Assembly (NCBI GenBank): GCA_910587255.1 | Contig: CAJUKT010000040.1 | Location: 1 to 26,956 of the forward strand | DNA: 26,956 bases | DNA from: an uncultured Oscillospiraceae bacterium | GTDB taxonomy: Bacteria > Bacillota > Clostridia > Oscillospirales > Oscillospiraceae | Direction of reading: 5' to 3' | Shown here: positions 20,404 through 26,956 of the stretch, piece after piece | Position numbering within the stretch: the stretch's first letter is position 1 | How the letters are laid out: every line of letters begins with the position of its first letter | The notes under the pieces: model-generated | The model's database searches: none | The model's input: only the letters and a program-made list of their open reading frames with translations | What the model was told of the DNA's origin: nothing | Translations under genes and position numbers: made by a program

Positions 20404-21468
20404 TTAATGAAACAGCGCCGCCAGGGACTGGTCATAGGGCGGGCGGCAGATTCCCCTCTCCGTGACGATGCCCGCGATGAGGGAGTGTTCGGTCACATCG
20501 AAGGCGGGGTTGTAGCACTTCACCCCCGCCGGGGCCATGGGCTGGGCATAGAATTTGGAGCGGATCTCCCCGGGGTCGCGCAGCTCGATCTCGATGTCCT
20601 CCCCGGTGGGGCAGTCCAGGTCGATGGTGGAGGTGGGGCCCAGGACGTAGAAGGGGATGCCGTAGTGCTTTGCCAGGATGGCCACGCCGCTGGTGCCGAT
20701 CTTGTTGGCGGCGTCCCCGTTGGCGGCCACCCGGTCGCAGCCCACAAAGCAGGCGTCCACCCAGCCGTTTTTCATCACCGTGGACGCCATGTTGTCGCAG
20801 ATGAGGGTTACGTCCACCCCGGCCCTGTCCAGCTCGTAGGCGGTGAGCCGGGCCCCCTGGAGCAGGGGGCGGGTCTCGTCGGCGAACACCCGGAAGCGCA
20901 TCCCCCGCTGCGTCCCCAGCAGGAGGGGGCCCAGGGCGGTGCCGTACTGGGAGGTCGCCAGCGGCCCGGCATTGCAGTGGGTGAGCACCCCGGCCCCGTC
21001 CTGAAGAAGGGTCAGGCCGTGCTCCGAGATGGATTTGCACATGGCGATATCCTCCCGGTGGATGGCCAGGGCCTCCTCCCGGAGGACGGCGGCGATTTTT
21101 GCGGGGGGAGCCGCAACGTCCGTCAGGTCGATGGCGCGGCGCAGAAGGCGGTCCAGCGCCCAGCTCAGGTTCACCGCCGTGGGGCGGGAGGAGCCCAGGT
21201 ATTGCACCTGGCGGAACAGCTCGCTGAGGTAGCGGGGATGCTCCAGGTCACGGCTGCGCTGCTGGGCGATGGCGGCCAGGCAGTAGCCGGCGCAGATGCC
21301 GATGGCCGGGGCCCCCCGCACCCGCAGGGATTGGATGGCCTCGAACATCTCCTCCGGGGCGCGCAGGGTGAGGTACTTGACCTCGTTGGGCAGCAGGGTC
21401 TGGTCCAGGATGACCACGCTGGTCAAATCGTCCCCCAGGTGGACGTGATCGCTGAGATAGTCTGGCAT
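20404..21468 (-). CDS. mtnA: S-methyl-5-thioribose-1-phosphate isomerase
   Basis: A 354-aa enzyme of the methionine salvage pathway converting methylthioribose-1-phosphate to methylthioribulose-1-phosphate. The start ATG 21468 has AAAGGAG 8 nt upstream. It has the eIF2B-like fold: RVRGAPAIGICAGYCLAAIA (residues 49-68), catalytic Cys165 in LTHCNAGPLATSQYGTALG and catalytic Asp245 in VGCDRVAANGDAANKIGT, plus PTSTIDLDCPTGEDIEIE near the C-terminus. Length fits MtnA. No other salvage gene (mtnK, mtnBCD) lies in the window. The 162-nt palindromic element sits immediately upstream. Aldose-ribose isomerase paralogues exist, so the substrate is inferred. Confidence 0.94.
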   Translation of the reverse strand: MPDYLSDHVHLGDDLTSVVILDQTLLPNEVKYLTLRAPEEMFEAIQSLRVRGAPAIGICAGYCLAAIAQQRSRDLEHPRYLSELFRQVQYLGSSRPTAVNLSWALDRLLRRAIDLTDVAAPPAKIAAVLREEALAIHREDIAMCKSISEHGLTLLQDGAGVLTHCNAGPLATSQYGTALGPLLLGTQRGMRFRVFADETRPLLQGARLTAYELDRAGVDVTLICDNMASTVMKNGWVDACFVGCDRVAANGDAANKIGTSGVAILAKHYGIPFYVLGPTSTIDLDCPTGEDIEIELRDPGEIRSKFYAQPMAPAGVKCYNPAFDVTEHSLIAGIVTERGICRPPYDQSLAALFH

Positions 21469-21486
21469 GGGATTGGCTCCTTTCTC

Positions 21487-21648
21487 AGAAGCTGTAGCAA
21501 TAGCCGAAGTATTCAGATTCGCGAGTCAAAATTGCCGGTGGCAAGGCGAAAAATCGCGGGAATACTTTGTGTATTTCAAGATTTTTCAACGCGGCCAGCG
21601 GCAATTTGGGCCGCAAAGCTGGGTGCTGAGGTTATTGCCACAGCTTCT
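21487..21648. mobile_element. 162-nt near-perfect palindrome, MITE-like
   Basis: The left end AGAAGCTGTAGCAATAGCC (21487-21505) and the complement of the right end AGAAGCTGTGGCAATAACC differ at two positions. The arms stay complementary inwards (CAAAATTGCCG with CGGCAATTTGG; GCGAAAAATC with GATTTTTCAACGC), so the whole element folds as one long hairpin of about 75-80 bp with G-T pairs. No ORF or obvious target-site duplication. It fills the gap between the FliB-like stop (overlap of one base) and mtnA. Confidence 0.75.
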
Positions 21649-22709
21649 TAAATAAAATCGGACGGGGCCCAGCGGCCCAGCGCCCGGATCAGCCCGCTCA
21701 GGCTGTCCCCGTCGTGCTCCACCTCCCGGCTGAACCGGGTCCACAGGGCGGCCTCCTCCCCCGGCTGGAAGAGGGAGAGGTGGTACAGGGCGGTGCAGGC
21801 GGCGCACACAAGGGCCGCCCGGCCGTAGAGCGCGTCGTCGTTCACCGCCTTGTGCCAGTGGCGGAACACCAGATAGCAGGCCAGATTGGTGAGCTGGCGT
21901 TCCCAGCGGGGGTTGGCCTGCTCATACCGCGTCCGAAGGGCGGCATAATCCGCCGGGGACAGGGCGGAGAGCTGCCTGGCCCGTTCCCGCAGCAGCCCGG
22001 GCCAGTCCGGGCGCAGGGGGTCCAGGCCGGAGAGCAGCTCCAGCAGGCGGACGGCGGCGGGGCGGCGGGGGCCCGGGACGGATGGGGCCCGGGCAGGGGC
22101 GCAGACATCCAGGGCGCTGTAATTTCCGGCGTCGATGCGCGCTTGCAGCACCTGGGTACAGGACAGCAGCACCCGCAGCTTTTCCCAGAAGGGATTGGGG
22201 CCGCAGGACAGCAGGGCGAGATAGGCTGCGCGGCTAACCTCCAGCATGGACAGCAGCCCCGGGTCCACGCCGTCAAAGGGGGGATCGTCCACGCCGTCGT
22301 ATGTCTCGACGAGGGAGAACCGGGGGGCCTCCAGCAAGAGCCGGGCGGCCTCCGGGCAGGAGACGGCCAGGGCGGTCTCCGTCAGGCAGCCGTACTCCTC
22401 GGTGAACCGGGGGTAGGCGGCGCAGTGGGCGCACAGGTGCGCCTCCCCCCAGTCCTTTTGAATGGCGCACAGGCCGCCGGGGGTGAGCAGGGCGCACAGC
22501 CCAGCCTCGTCCAGGCGGAAGCACACGTCCCCGTCCCCGTCGGTGGCGAGATTTCGGGCGATGCGCTCCCCCAGGGGGGCGGGGGCGGCGGCATAGTCCG
22601 CCAGGGCGTCTTCATCCAGCACCACAGCCCAGTCCCGGCAGCAGGTGTCCGGGCAGGCGCCGCCCAGGCAGTGAAATTGTGTGTAATAGTCCGGGCGGCG
22701 CTCTATCAT
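21648..22709 (-). CDS. FliB-like cysteine-rich protein (putative protein lysine N-methylase)
   Basis: A 353-aa protein from ATG 22709, with AAAGGAGG 7-8 nt upstream. The N-terminal cysteine cluster CLGGACPDTCC (Cys14, 19, 23, 24), further cysteines at 63, 72, 81, and LCAHCAAYPRF (93, 96) with LTETALAVSCPEAARLLL (118) match the FliB flagellin lysine-N-methylase / YkgJ-type family, which likely binds a metal or Fe-S cluster. The C-terminal half is helical. FliB-type enzymes methylate surface lysines of flagellin, but no flagellar gene is in the window, so the target is open. It is 13 bp downstream of the HTH-membrane protein gene, probably one operon. Confidence 0.82.
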   Translation of the reverse strand: MIERRPDYYTQFHCLGGACPDTCCRDWAVVLDEDALADYAAAPAPLGERIARNLATDGDGDVCFRLDEAGLCALLTPGGLCAIQKDWGEAHLCAHCAAYPRFTEEYGCLTETALAVSCPEAARLLLEAPRFSLVETYDGVDDPPFDGVDPGLLSMLEVSRAAYLALLSCGPNPFWEKLRVLLSCTQVLQARIDAGNYSALDVCAPARAPSVPGPRRPAAVRLLELLSGLDPLRPDWPGLLRERARQLSALSPADYAALRTRYEQANPRWERQLTNLACYLVFRHWHKAVNDDALYGRAALVCAACTALYHLSLFQPGEEAALWTRFSREVEHDGDSLSGLIRALGRWAPSDFI

Positions 22710-22722
22710 AGCGGGGCCTCCT

Positions 22723-23604
22723 TTATTCGTCGTCCTTTTTTACCAGAATGGTGGCGGCCACGCACAGCAGGGCGGCCACGGTGTAGACGATGGGGGCAGC
22801 CTGCTCCCACAGGTCAAGCCCGTAGCCCAGGCCCACGTACAGCGCGGTGGCGGCCACCATGCCCGCCCCCCAGATGCGGCCCACCCTGCGCTCGCCCGGG
22901 GAGGTCTTTTCCTCGGGGAAGCCGTACTTGGAGTGCTGGATGCCCGCCCAGGTGAGGGCGGTGGCGGAGATGGTGATACACAGCAGGAACAGGGCCCCGC
23001 ACACGGCGTCCCGCTGGTCCTGGGTGAAGCGGGCGGGTATGCTCATCATTTCCATGGGGATGATGGCGGTGAGGCCCAGCAGGATCAGGGCCACCGGGAC
23101 GGCGATGAGGGCAGGGAAGCGGCGCTCAAAGCGGTTCATCTCCTCCTTGGTGTAGCAGGGGCCGATGCCGGGGTGCTGGCGGAGGAAGGCGTCATGCCCC
23201 ATGCCGGAGATGATGAAGGTGGTGACGGCGGCGATGAGGCACAGGAAAAAGACCACCCCGCCCGCCATTATCTGCCTGAAGAACTCGCCTAGGAGCATCA
23301 GAAGGGTGACGCCCAGCAGCACCAGGACCACTCCCGCCGTCATGGCGGCGGCAAAGCCGTTCATGTGCTTGTCCCAGAGGGAGGCGTCCTCGCCGAAGCG
23401 GCGGGACACGTCCCCGCGGAGCAGGGTGTCCATATCGCAGTGGAACAGGGAGCACAGGCGCAGGATGGCGTCCGTCTCCGGGTAGGAGACGTTGGACTCC
23501 CACTTGCTCACCGACTGGCGGGATACCTCCATCTTTTCCGCCAGGTCCTCCTGGGTCATGTTGGCGCGCTTGCGCAGGAATTGCAGGTTTTCTCCAAATG
23601 TCAT
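22723..23604 (-). CDS. XRE-type HTH regulator fused to a membrane domain
   Basis: A 293-aa protein from ATG 23604, 9 nt after AAGGAGGT; the longer frame to 23667 has no ribosome site. Residues 1-65 are an XRE HTH (LQFLRKRANMTQEDLAEKME, then VSRQSVSKWESNVSYPETD). Then come about six hydrophobic segments (about 88-110, 117-140, 180-200, 218-245, 255-275, 277-290). This HTH-plus-membrane layout is common in Firmicutes and suggests a membrane-tethered transcription factor sensing an envelope signal; the ligand is unknown. The following FliB-like gene is 13 bp away. Confidence 0.9.
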   Translation of the reverse strand: MTFGENLQFLRKRANMTQEDLAEKMEVSRQSVSKWESNVSYPETDAILRLCSLFHCDMDTLLRGDVSRRFGEDASLWDKHMNGFAAAMTAGVVLVLLGVTLLMLLGEFFRQIMAGGVVFFLCLIAAVTTFIISGMGHDAFLRQHPGIGPCYTKEEMNRFERRFPALIAVPVALILLGLTAIIPMEMMSIPARFTQDQRDAVCGALFLLCITISATALTWAGIQHSKYGFPEEKTSPGERRVGRIWGAGMVAATALYVGLGYGLDLWEQAAPIVYTVAALLCVAATILVKKDDE

Positions 23605-23698
23605 GATGAATGACCTCCTTTCAAGATGCCCCCATTTTAGAGCGGAGCATCCCGCCCAGGCCACCAATTTGCTGTTGCGCTTGGGTTGCGGGGTGTAA

Positions 23699-23970
23699 AT
23701 TTGAGGTTGCGGAGCCGTCGAGAGCGCGAGGATAGCCGCGCAGGGGAGCTTGGACCGGAGCGAGGGCGAGGGGAGGGACGCAGGGCGGCCCGGACACCAG
23801 CCCGAGACGGAGGGGCGTTGTGTGCCGGTGGCACATGTCCAACGCCGACCGAGCCGAAGGCGAGACAGCGACCCGACCGCGCGGCCAATCGGAGCGTGAC
23901 AAGGAAGCTGACCGCCTGCGCGCCGCGAACAGGCGGAGCACGACTGGTAGGTTGCGGAGCCGCCGTGAGC
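23699..23970 (+). repeat. Dispersed ~140-nt repeat, locus E (one diverged unit plus a second start)
   Basis: The 372-nt gap between the HTH gene and the FAD gene holds this element. A start-like block GGTTGCGGAGCCG occurs at about 23703 and 23950. Inside, GAGCTTGGACCGGAGCGAGG and CGGACACCAGCCCGAG match locus B. GGCGTTG 23814-23820 / CAACGCC 23840-23846 with inner TGTGCC/GGCACA matches the hairpin of locus D except for a paired change. It ends with GGAGCGTGACAAGG, the family's terminal motif. No gene is supported here. Confidence 0.82.
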
Positions 23971-23976
23971 AGGGCT

Positions 23977-25557
23977 TCAGCCCCGGATGACGGCCTCCGC
24001 CACCTTGATTCCGTCCACCGCGGCGGAGGTGATGCCTCCGGCATACCCCGCCCCCTCCCCGCAGGGATAGAGGCCGGGAAGGGCGGGGGATTGGTATGCG
24101 CCGCTGCGCAAAATCCGCACCGGGGAGGAGGAACGGGTCTCCACCCCGGTGAGCACCGCGTCGGGGTGGGAGAAGCCGTGCAGCTTGCGCTCAAAGAGAG
24201 GGAGGGCCTCCTTTAATGTGTCCAGCACATAGGCGGGAAGAACGCCGTCCAGGCTGCCCCAGGCGACGCCGGGACGGTAGGTGGGCAGGATTGAGCGGGG
24301 GGCGGCGGAGGGGCGGCCCGCCAGGAAGTCGCCCACCAGCTGGGCGGGGGCGTTGAAATTGCCGCCGCCCGCGGCGAAGGCTGCCCGCTCCCAGCGCTCC
24401 TGGAAGCGCACCCCCGCCAGGGGATCGCCCCCACCGAAGTCGTCCGGGTTCACGCCCACCAGGAAGCCGCCGTTGATGTTGGCCCCGTCCCGCGCCCGGA
24501 GGGACATGCCGTTGGTGATCACCTGGCCCGCCCCGCTGGCGGCGGCCACAACCTGCCCGCCGGGGCACACGCAGAAGGTGAAGGCCGACCGGCCCGAGGG
24601 CAGGTGGCAGGCCAATTTATAGTCGGCGGCAGGCAGCTTGTCCCAGAACTCGCCGAACTGGGCGCGGTTCACCGCCTCCTGAAGGTGCTCGATGCGCACG
24701 CCGACGGCGAAGCCCTTGCGTTCCAGGGGCAGGCCGGACTCATATACCATTTGAAAGGTGTCCCGGGCGGAATGGCCGGGGGCCAGCACCAGCGCGTCGC
24801 AGGGGAGGCCGTAGGGGCCGGCCCCGGTCATGACGGTGACGCCGGACAGCCGTCCGCCGCCCTGGCGCAGCGCCCAGAGCTGGTGCCCGAAGCGGATATC
24901 CGCCCCCAAGGACAGCAGCTCCTGCCGGATGGATTTCACCACGCCGCGAAGGACGTCGGTGCCGATGTGGGGCTTGTGGGACCACTTGATGTCCTCCGGC
25001 GCGCCGTGGGACACGAAAACGCCGAACACGTGGGAGATGCGGGGGTCGTTCACCCCGGTGGTCAGCTTGCCGTCGGAAAACGTCCCCGCGCCCCCCTCGC
25101 CGAACTGGACGTTGGAGGAGGGGGAGAGCAGCCCGGTCTGCCAAAAACGCTCCACGTCCCGGGCGCGCCGGTCCACGTCCTGTCCCCGCTCCAGCACAAT
25201 GGGGCGCAGGCCCGCCCGGGCCAGGGTGAGGGCGGCGAACAGCCCCGCCGGGCCCATGCCCACCACCACCGGGGGCAGGGGGGAGGCGCGGCCCAGGGGG
25301 GGCGGCGCATAGGGCGCCTCCGCCACCGCCTCCACGCCCCGGGGAGCCCGCCGGAGGACGGCCCCTTCATTATTTAATGTAAGACGGACCGTGCAGACCA
25401 GATGCACGTCATGTTTCTTCCGCGCGTCGATGGACTGGCGGTGGAGGGACAGCTCCAGGATGTCGGCCGGGGGGACGCCCAGGACGCGGGTTGCTTTCTT
25501 TCGCAGCAGGGCCTCGCCGCCGCCCACCGGGAGGGTGAGGTTTGAAATTTGCAGCAT
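23977..25557 (-). CDS. FAD-dependent oxidoreductase of the YtfP/"FAD-dependent protein" type
   Basis: A 526-aa protein from ATG 25557, with AGGAG 7 nt upstream inside the end of metA; the longer upstream frame overlaps metA and is rejected. An N-terminal domain of about 90 aa (MLQISNLTLPVGG, then ATRVLGVPPADILELSLHRQ and ARKKHDVHLVCTVRL) precedes a Rossmann FAD site VVVGMGPAGLFAALTLARAG (97-116) and VLERGQDVDRR. Further conserved blocks are FGEGGAGTFSDGKLTTG and, at the end, YPCGEGAGYAGGITSAAVDG, which closes over FAD. This domain order is typical of the large uncharacterised NAD(P)/FAD-dependent family widespread in anaerobes; substrate unknown. It is co-transcribed with metA (4-bp gap). Confidence 0.9.
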   Translation of the reverse strand: MLQISNLTLPVGGGEALLRKKATRVLGVPPADILELSLHRQSIDARKKHDVHLVCTVRLTLNNEGAVLRRAPRGVEAVAEAPYAPPPLGRASPLPPVVVGMGPAGLFAALTLARAGLRPIVLERGQDVDRRARDVERFWQTGLLSPSSNVQFGEGGAGTFSDGKLTTGVNDPRISHVFGVFVSHGAPEDIKWSHKPHIGTDVLRGVVKSIRQELLSLGADIRFGHQLWALRQGGGRLSGVTVMTGAGPYGLPCDALVLAPGHSARDTFQMVYESGLPLERKGFAVGVRIEHLQEAVNRAQFGEFWDKLPAADYKLACHLPSGRSAFTFCVCPGGQVVAAASGAGQVITNGMSLRARDGANINGGFLVGVNPDDFGGGDPLAGVRFQERWERAAFAAGGGNFNAPAQLVGDFLAGRPSAAPRSILPTYRPGVAWGSLDGVLPAYVLDTLKEALPLFERKLHGFSHPDAVLTGVETRSSSPVRILRSGAYQSPALPGLYPCGEGAGYAGGITSAAVDGIKVAEAVIRG

Positions 25558-25561
25558 GGGC

Positions 25562-26494
25562 CTACTCCTGGGGCTCCTGGGAGATCTGGCTGGGATCGTA
25601 GGGGGTGGTCTGGTAGACGTAGTAGTTGAGCCAGTTGGTGTACAGCAGCTGCCCGGCGCTGCGCCAGTTGACGATGGGGGACAGGCTGGGGTTGCCGCCG
25701 GGGAAGTAGTGGGCGGGCAGGTCGGGGTCAAGCCCCCGCTTCACGTCCCGGAAATACTCCTGGGCCAGGGTGTCGCCGTCGTACTCCGGGTGGGCGAAGA
25801 TGAAAAAGCGGCGGTTGTCCGAGCTCTTCACCCCGAACACCCCCGCCTCGTGGGACAGGGCCAGGATCTCCAGCTCCGGCTTTTCCAGAAGCTGCTCCAT
25901 GGTGATCTCGGTGTAGCGGGAGTGGGGAGCCCAGAAATGGTCGTCGAAGCCCCGGAACAGGGGAGAGCGCTTGCGGATGATGGTGTGGTCGTAGACGCCG
26001 GACAGCTTGTGGGGCAGGGTGCGCTTGGACACGCCGTAATGGTGGTAAAGCCCCGCCTGGGCGCCCCAGCAGATATGGAAGGTGGAGTGGACGTGGGTGC
26101 GGGTCCAGTCCATGATCTCACACAGCTCGTCCCAGTAGTCCACCTCTTCGAACTCCAGGTTCTCCACCGGGGCGCCGGTGATAATCATGCCGTCGAACTG
26201 CTGCTCCCGCACCTGGTCAAAGGTGGTGTAAAAGGATTGGAGATGGGCTGTGTCCGTGTTCTGGGAGGTGTGGCTCCTGGTCTGAAGGAGCTGGACATTG
26301 ACCTGGAGAGGCGTATTGGACAGCTTGCGCAGCAGCTGGGTCTCGGTGACGATCTTGGTGGGCATCAGGTTGAGGATGAGCAGGTTCAGGGGGCGGATGT
26401 CCTGATGCAGGGCGCGGCGCTCCGTCATGACGAAGATATTCTCGCCCTCCAGCACGCCGGTGGCGGGGAGGGAGTCGGGAATCCGAATGGGCAT
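25562..26494 (-). CDS. metAA: Homoserine O-acetyltransferase (MetA family, acetyl-CoA type)
   Basis: A 310-aa enzyme of methionine synthesis acylating homoserine. The start ATG 26494 has AAGGAGG 7 nt upstream. The catalytic Cys142 (HICWGAQAGLYHHYG) and His235/Glu237 (FAHPEYD) fall at exactly the E. coli MetA numbers. Residue 111 is Glu (ITGAPVENLEFEEVDYW), which in Bacillus cereus MetA sets acetyl-CoA use, against succinyl-CoA when small. Activity is therefore inferred to be O-acetyltransferase despite MetA homology. A -10-like TATAAT lies about 24 bp upstream (complement of 26518-26523) with a poor -35. I see no SAM riboswitch or T-box ahead of it. Confidence 0.95.
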   Translation of the reverse strand: MPIRIPDSLPATGVLEGENIFVMTERRALHQDIRPLNLLILNLMPTKIVTETQLLRKLSNTPLQVNVQLLQTRSHTSQNTDTAHLQSFYTTFDQVREQQFDGMIITGAPVENLEFEEVDYWDELCEIMDWTRTHVHSTFHICWGAQAGLYHHYGVSKRTLPHKLSGVYDHTIIRKRSPLFRGFDDHFWAPHSRYTEITMEQLLEKPELEILALSHEAGVFGVKSSDNRRFFIFAHPEYDGDTLAQEYFRDVKRGLDPDLPAHYFPGGNPSLSPIVNWRSAGQLLYTNWLNYYVYQTTPYDPSQISQEPQE

Positions 26495-26643
26495 GGTTAA
26501 GCCTCCTTGAGATCATTATTATAGATATGGTTTAAGGGTAACACAGGCGGGACAGTTTCGCAAGTAAAAAAGCGCTGAGCCGTCATGGGCAGCGTGGGGT
26601 GAAAGCCCCGGCGAAAAAACTCAAAAAAAGTTGAAAAAGGGGG

Positions 26644-26672
26644 TTGACAACCGAAGAAGGATTTGCTAATAT
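26644..26672 (+). promoter_or_regulatory. Putative rRNA operon promoter P1
   Basis: TTGACA at 26644-26649, 17-bp spacer, TAATAT at 26667-26672, preceded by A tracts (26614-26638) like an UP element. Confidence 0.85.
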
Positions 26673-26747
26673 AACTGAGCGCCAAGGGGAGCGGAGCTCA
26701 AGGGAGCGGGTCGGGTAAAAAAGTTCCGAAGCGGAAGAAAAAAGTGC

Positions 26748-26776
26748 TTGACAAAGCGGCCCAGGCGTGGTAGAAT
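26748..26776 (+). promoter_or_regulatory. Putative rRNA operon promoter P2
   Basis: TTGACA at 26748-26753, 17-bp spacer, TAGAAT at 26771-26776, 104 bp downstream of P1 in the same direction and also preceded by an A-rich run. Tandem consensus promoters are typical of Firmicutes rrn operons. Confidence 0.87.
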
Positions 26777-26782
26777 AACGGA

Positions 26783-26956
26783 GTTCCGCATGACGGGCCC
26801 TGAGGGGGACGGGAAGCGGGGCGAAGGGATTGCACCTTGTAAATTAAACAACGAAAGAACACGAAGCACCAGAAGGACTAAGAGAGTCCTTCAGGAAACT
26901 GTCGTAAGATAGTGAAATGAAGGGTCTCATCAATTCTATTTTGAAGCTAGATTGGC
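26783..26956 (+). ncRNA. Probable pre-16S rRNA leader (16S lies beyond the contig end)
   Basis: The transcript from P2 contains CACCTTGTAAATTAAACAAC at 26833-26852, close to the ACCTTGAAAACTAAACA-type motif found in Firmicutes pre-rRNA leaders and spacers. It also has a perfect 8-bp hairpin (GAAGGACT 26872-26879 / AGTCCTTC 26885-26892). No ORF is present. The sequence ends before the 16S start (no AGAGTTTGATC). The remaining 26524-26643 stretch has no recognisable gene. Confidence 0.75.

Noticed and set aside
18040..21651. 619- and 563-aa + strand frames over thrS, its leader and mtnA
   Set aside because: Antisense to two unmistakable enzymes; stop-free only because of high GC.

Overview
This looks like an ori-proximal chromosomal piece from a GC-rich, low-redox Firmicute of the gut Oscillospiraceae type (Flavonifractor / Lawsonibacter / Pseudoflavonifractor-like). 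The taxon is inferred from protein character: Firmicutes-style strong Shine-Dalgarno sequences and TTGACA/TATAAT promoters, KtrAB, a T-box ahead of thrS, rubredoxin, PadR-DUF1700, and a PBSX-like tail module. The left end is not genomic: positions 9-42 are the Illumina TruSeq read-2 adapter and 1-8 may be its index. The right end stops in what looks like the leader of a 16S rRNA operon, a usual assembly break point.

Region 1 (43-6650, + strand): a compact contractile-tail (phage-tail-like) operon. It encodes tail tube, tail-assembly chaperone with a textbook -1 frameshift signal (A7 slippery heptamer, 12-bp stem, possible pseudoknot), an acidic low-complexity protein where a tape measure normally sits, LysM tail protein, hub, gpV-type spike, gp25, gpJ and a DUF2313/gpI-like protein. 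There is no recognisable tape measure, fibre, lysin, capsid or terminase inside the window; the left part of the locus is not seen. Region 2 (6650-7430): a strong promoter, a ~295-nt multi-hairpin RNA with its own terminator, and a small dimeric alpha/beta-barrel-like gene. Region 3 (7500-10770, +): an MreB/Mbl homologue, then padR with a DUF1700-DUF4097 membrane protein. Region 4 (10790-12940, -): ktrB-ktrA potassium uptake, with a near-perfect parS centromere site between the two genes. Region 5 (13050-17550): murC (+), a D-Ala-D-Ala carboxypeptidase (-), rubredoxin (+), a CNNM/CorC membrane protein (-) and a 58-aa hypothetical (-).

Region 6 (17750-26500): a small XRE regulator (+) divergent from the 58-aa gene across two palindromes. 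All later genes are on the minus strand: thrS behind a threonine T-box, mtnA, a FliB-like cysteine-rich protein, an HTH-membrane protein, an FAD-dependent oxidoreductase and metA. Glu111 in MetA predicts acetyl-CoA specificity. Region 7 (26500-26956): tandem strong promoters and an rRNA-type leader reading rightwards.

The main feature running through the window is a dispersed repeat of about 140 nt (five loci: 43-240, 2165-2634, 8681-8830, 19966-20125, 23699-23970). It is in tandem inside the tail operon, inside the thrS T-box leader, and in intergenic gaps, always in the same strand orientation. Two copies share a hairpin with a compensatory base-pair change. A separate 162-nt near-perfect palindrome (21487-21648) looks like a MITE-type element. 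The shared gene themes are cell wall and shape (MreB, MurC, carboxypeptidase), K+ homeostasis, and methionine/threonine metabolism. The most promising candidates for something undescribed are the reduced tail locus, the structured RNA and the repeat family.
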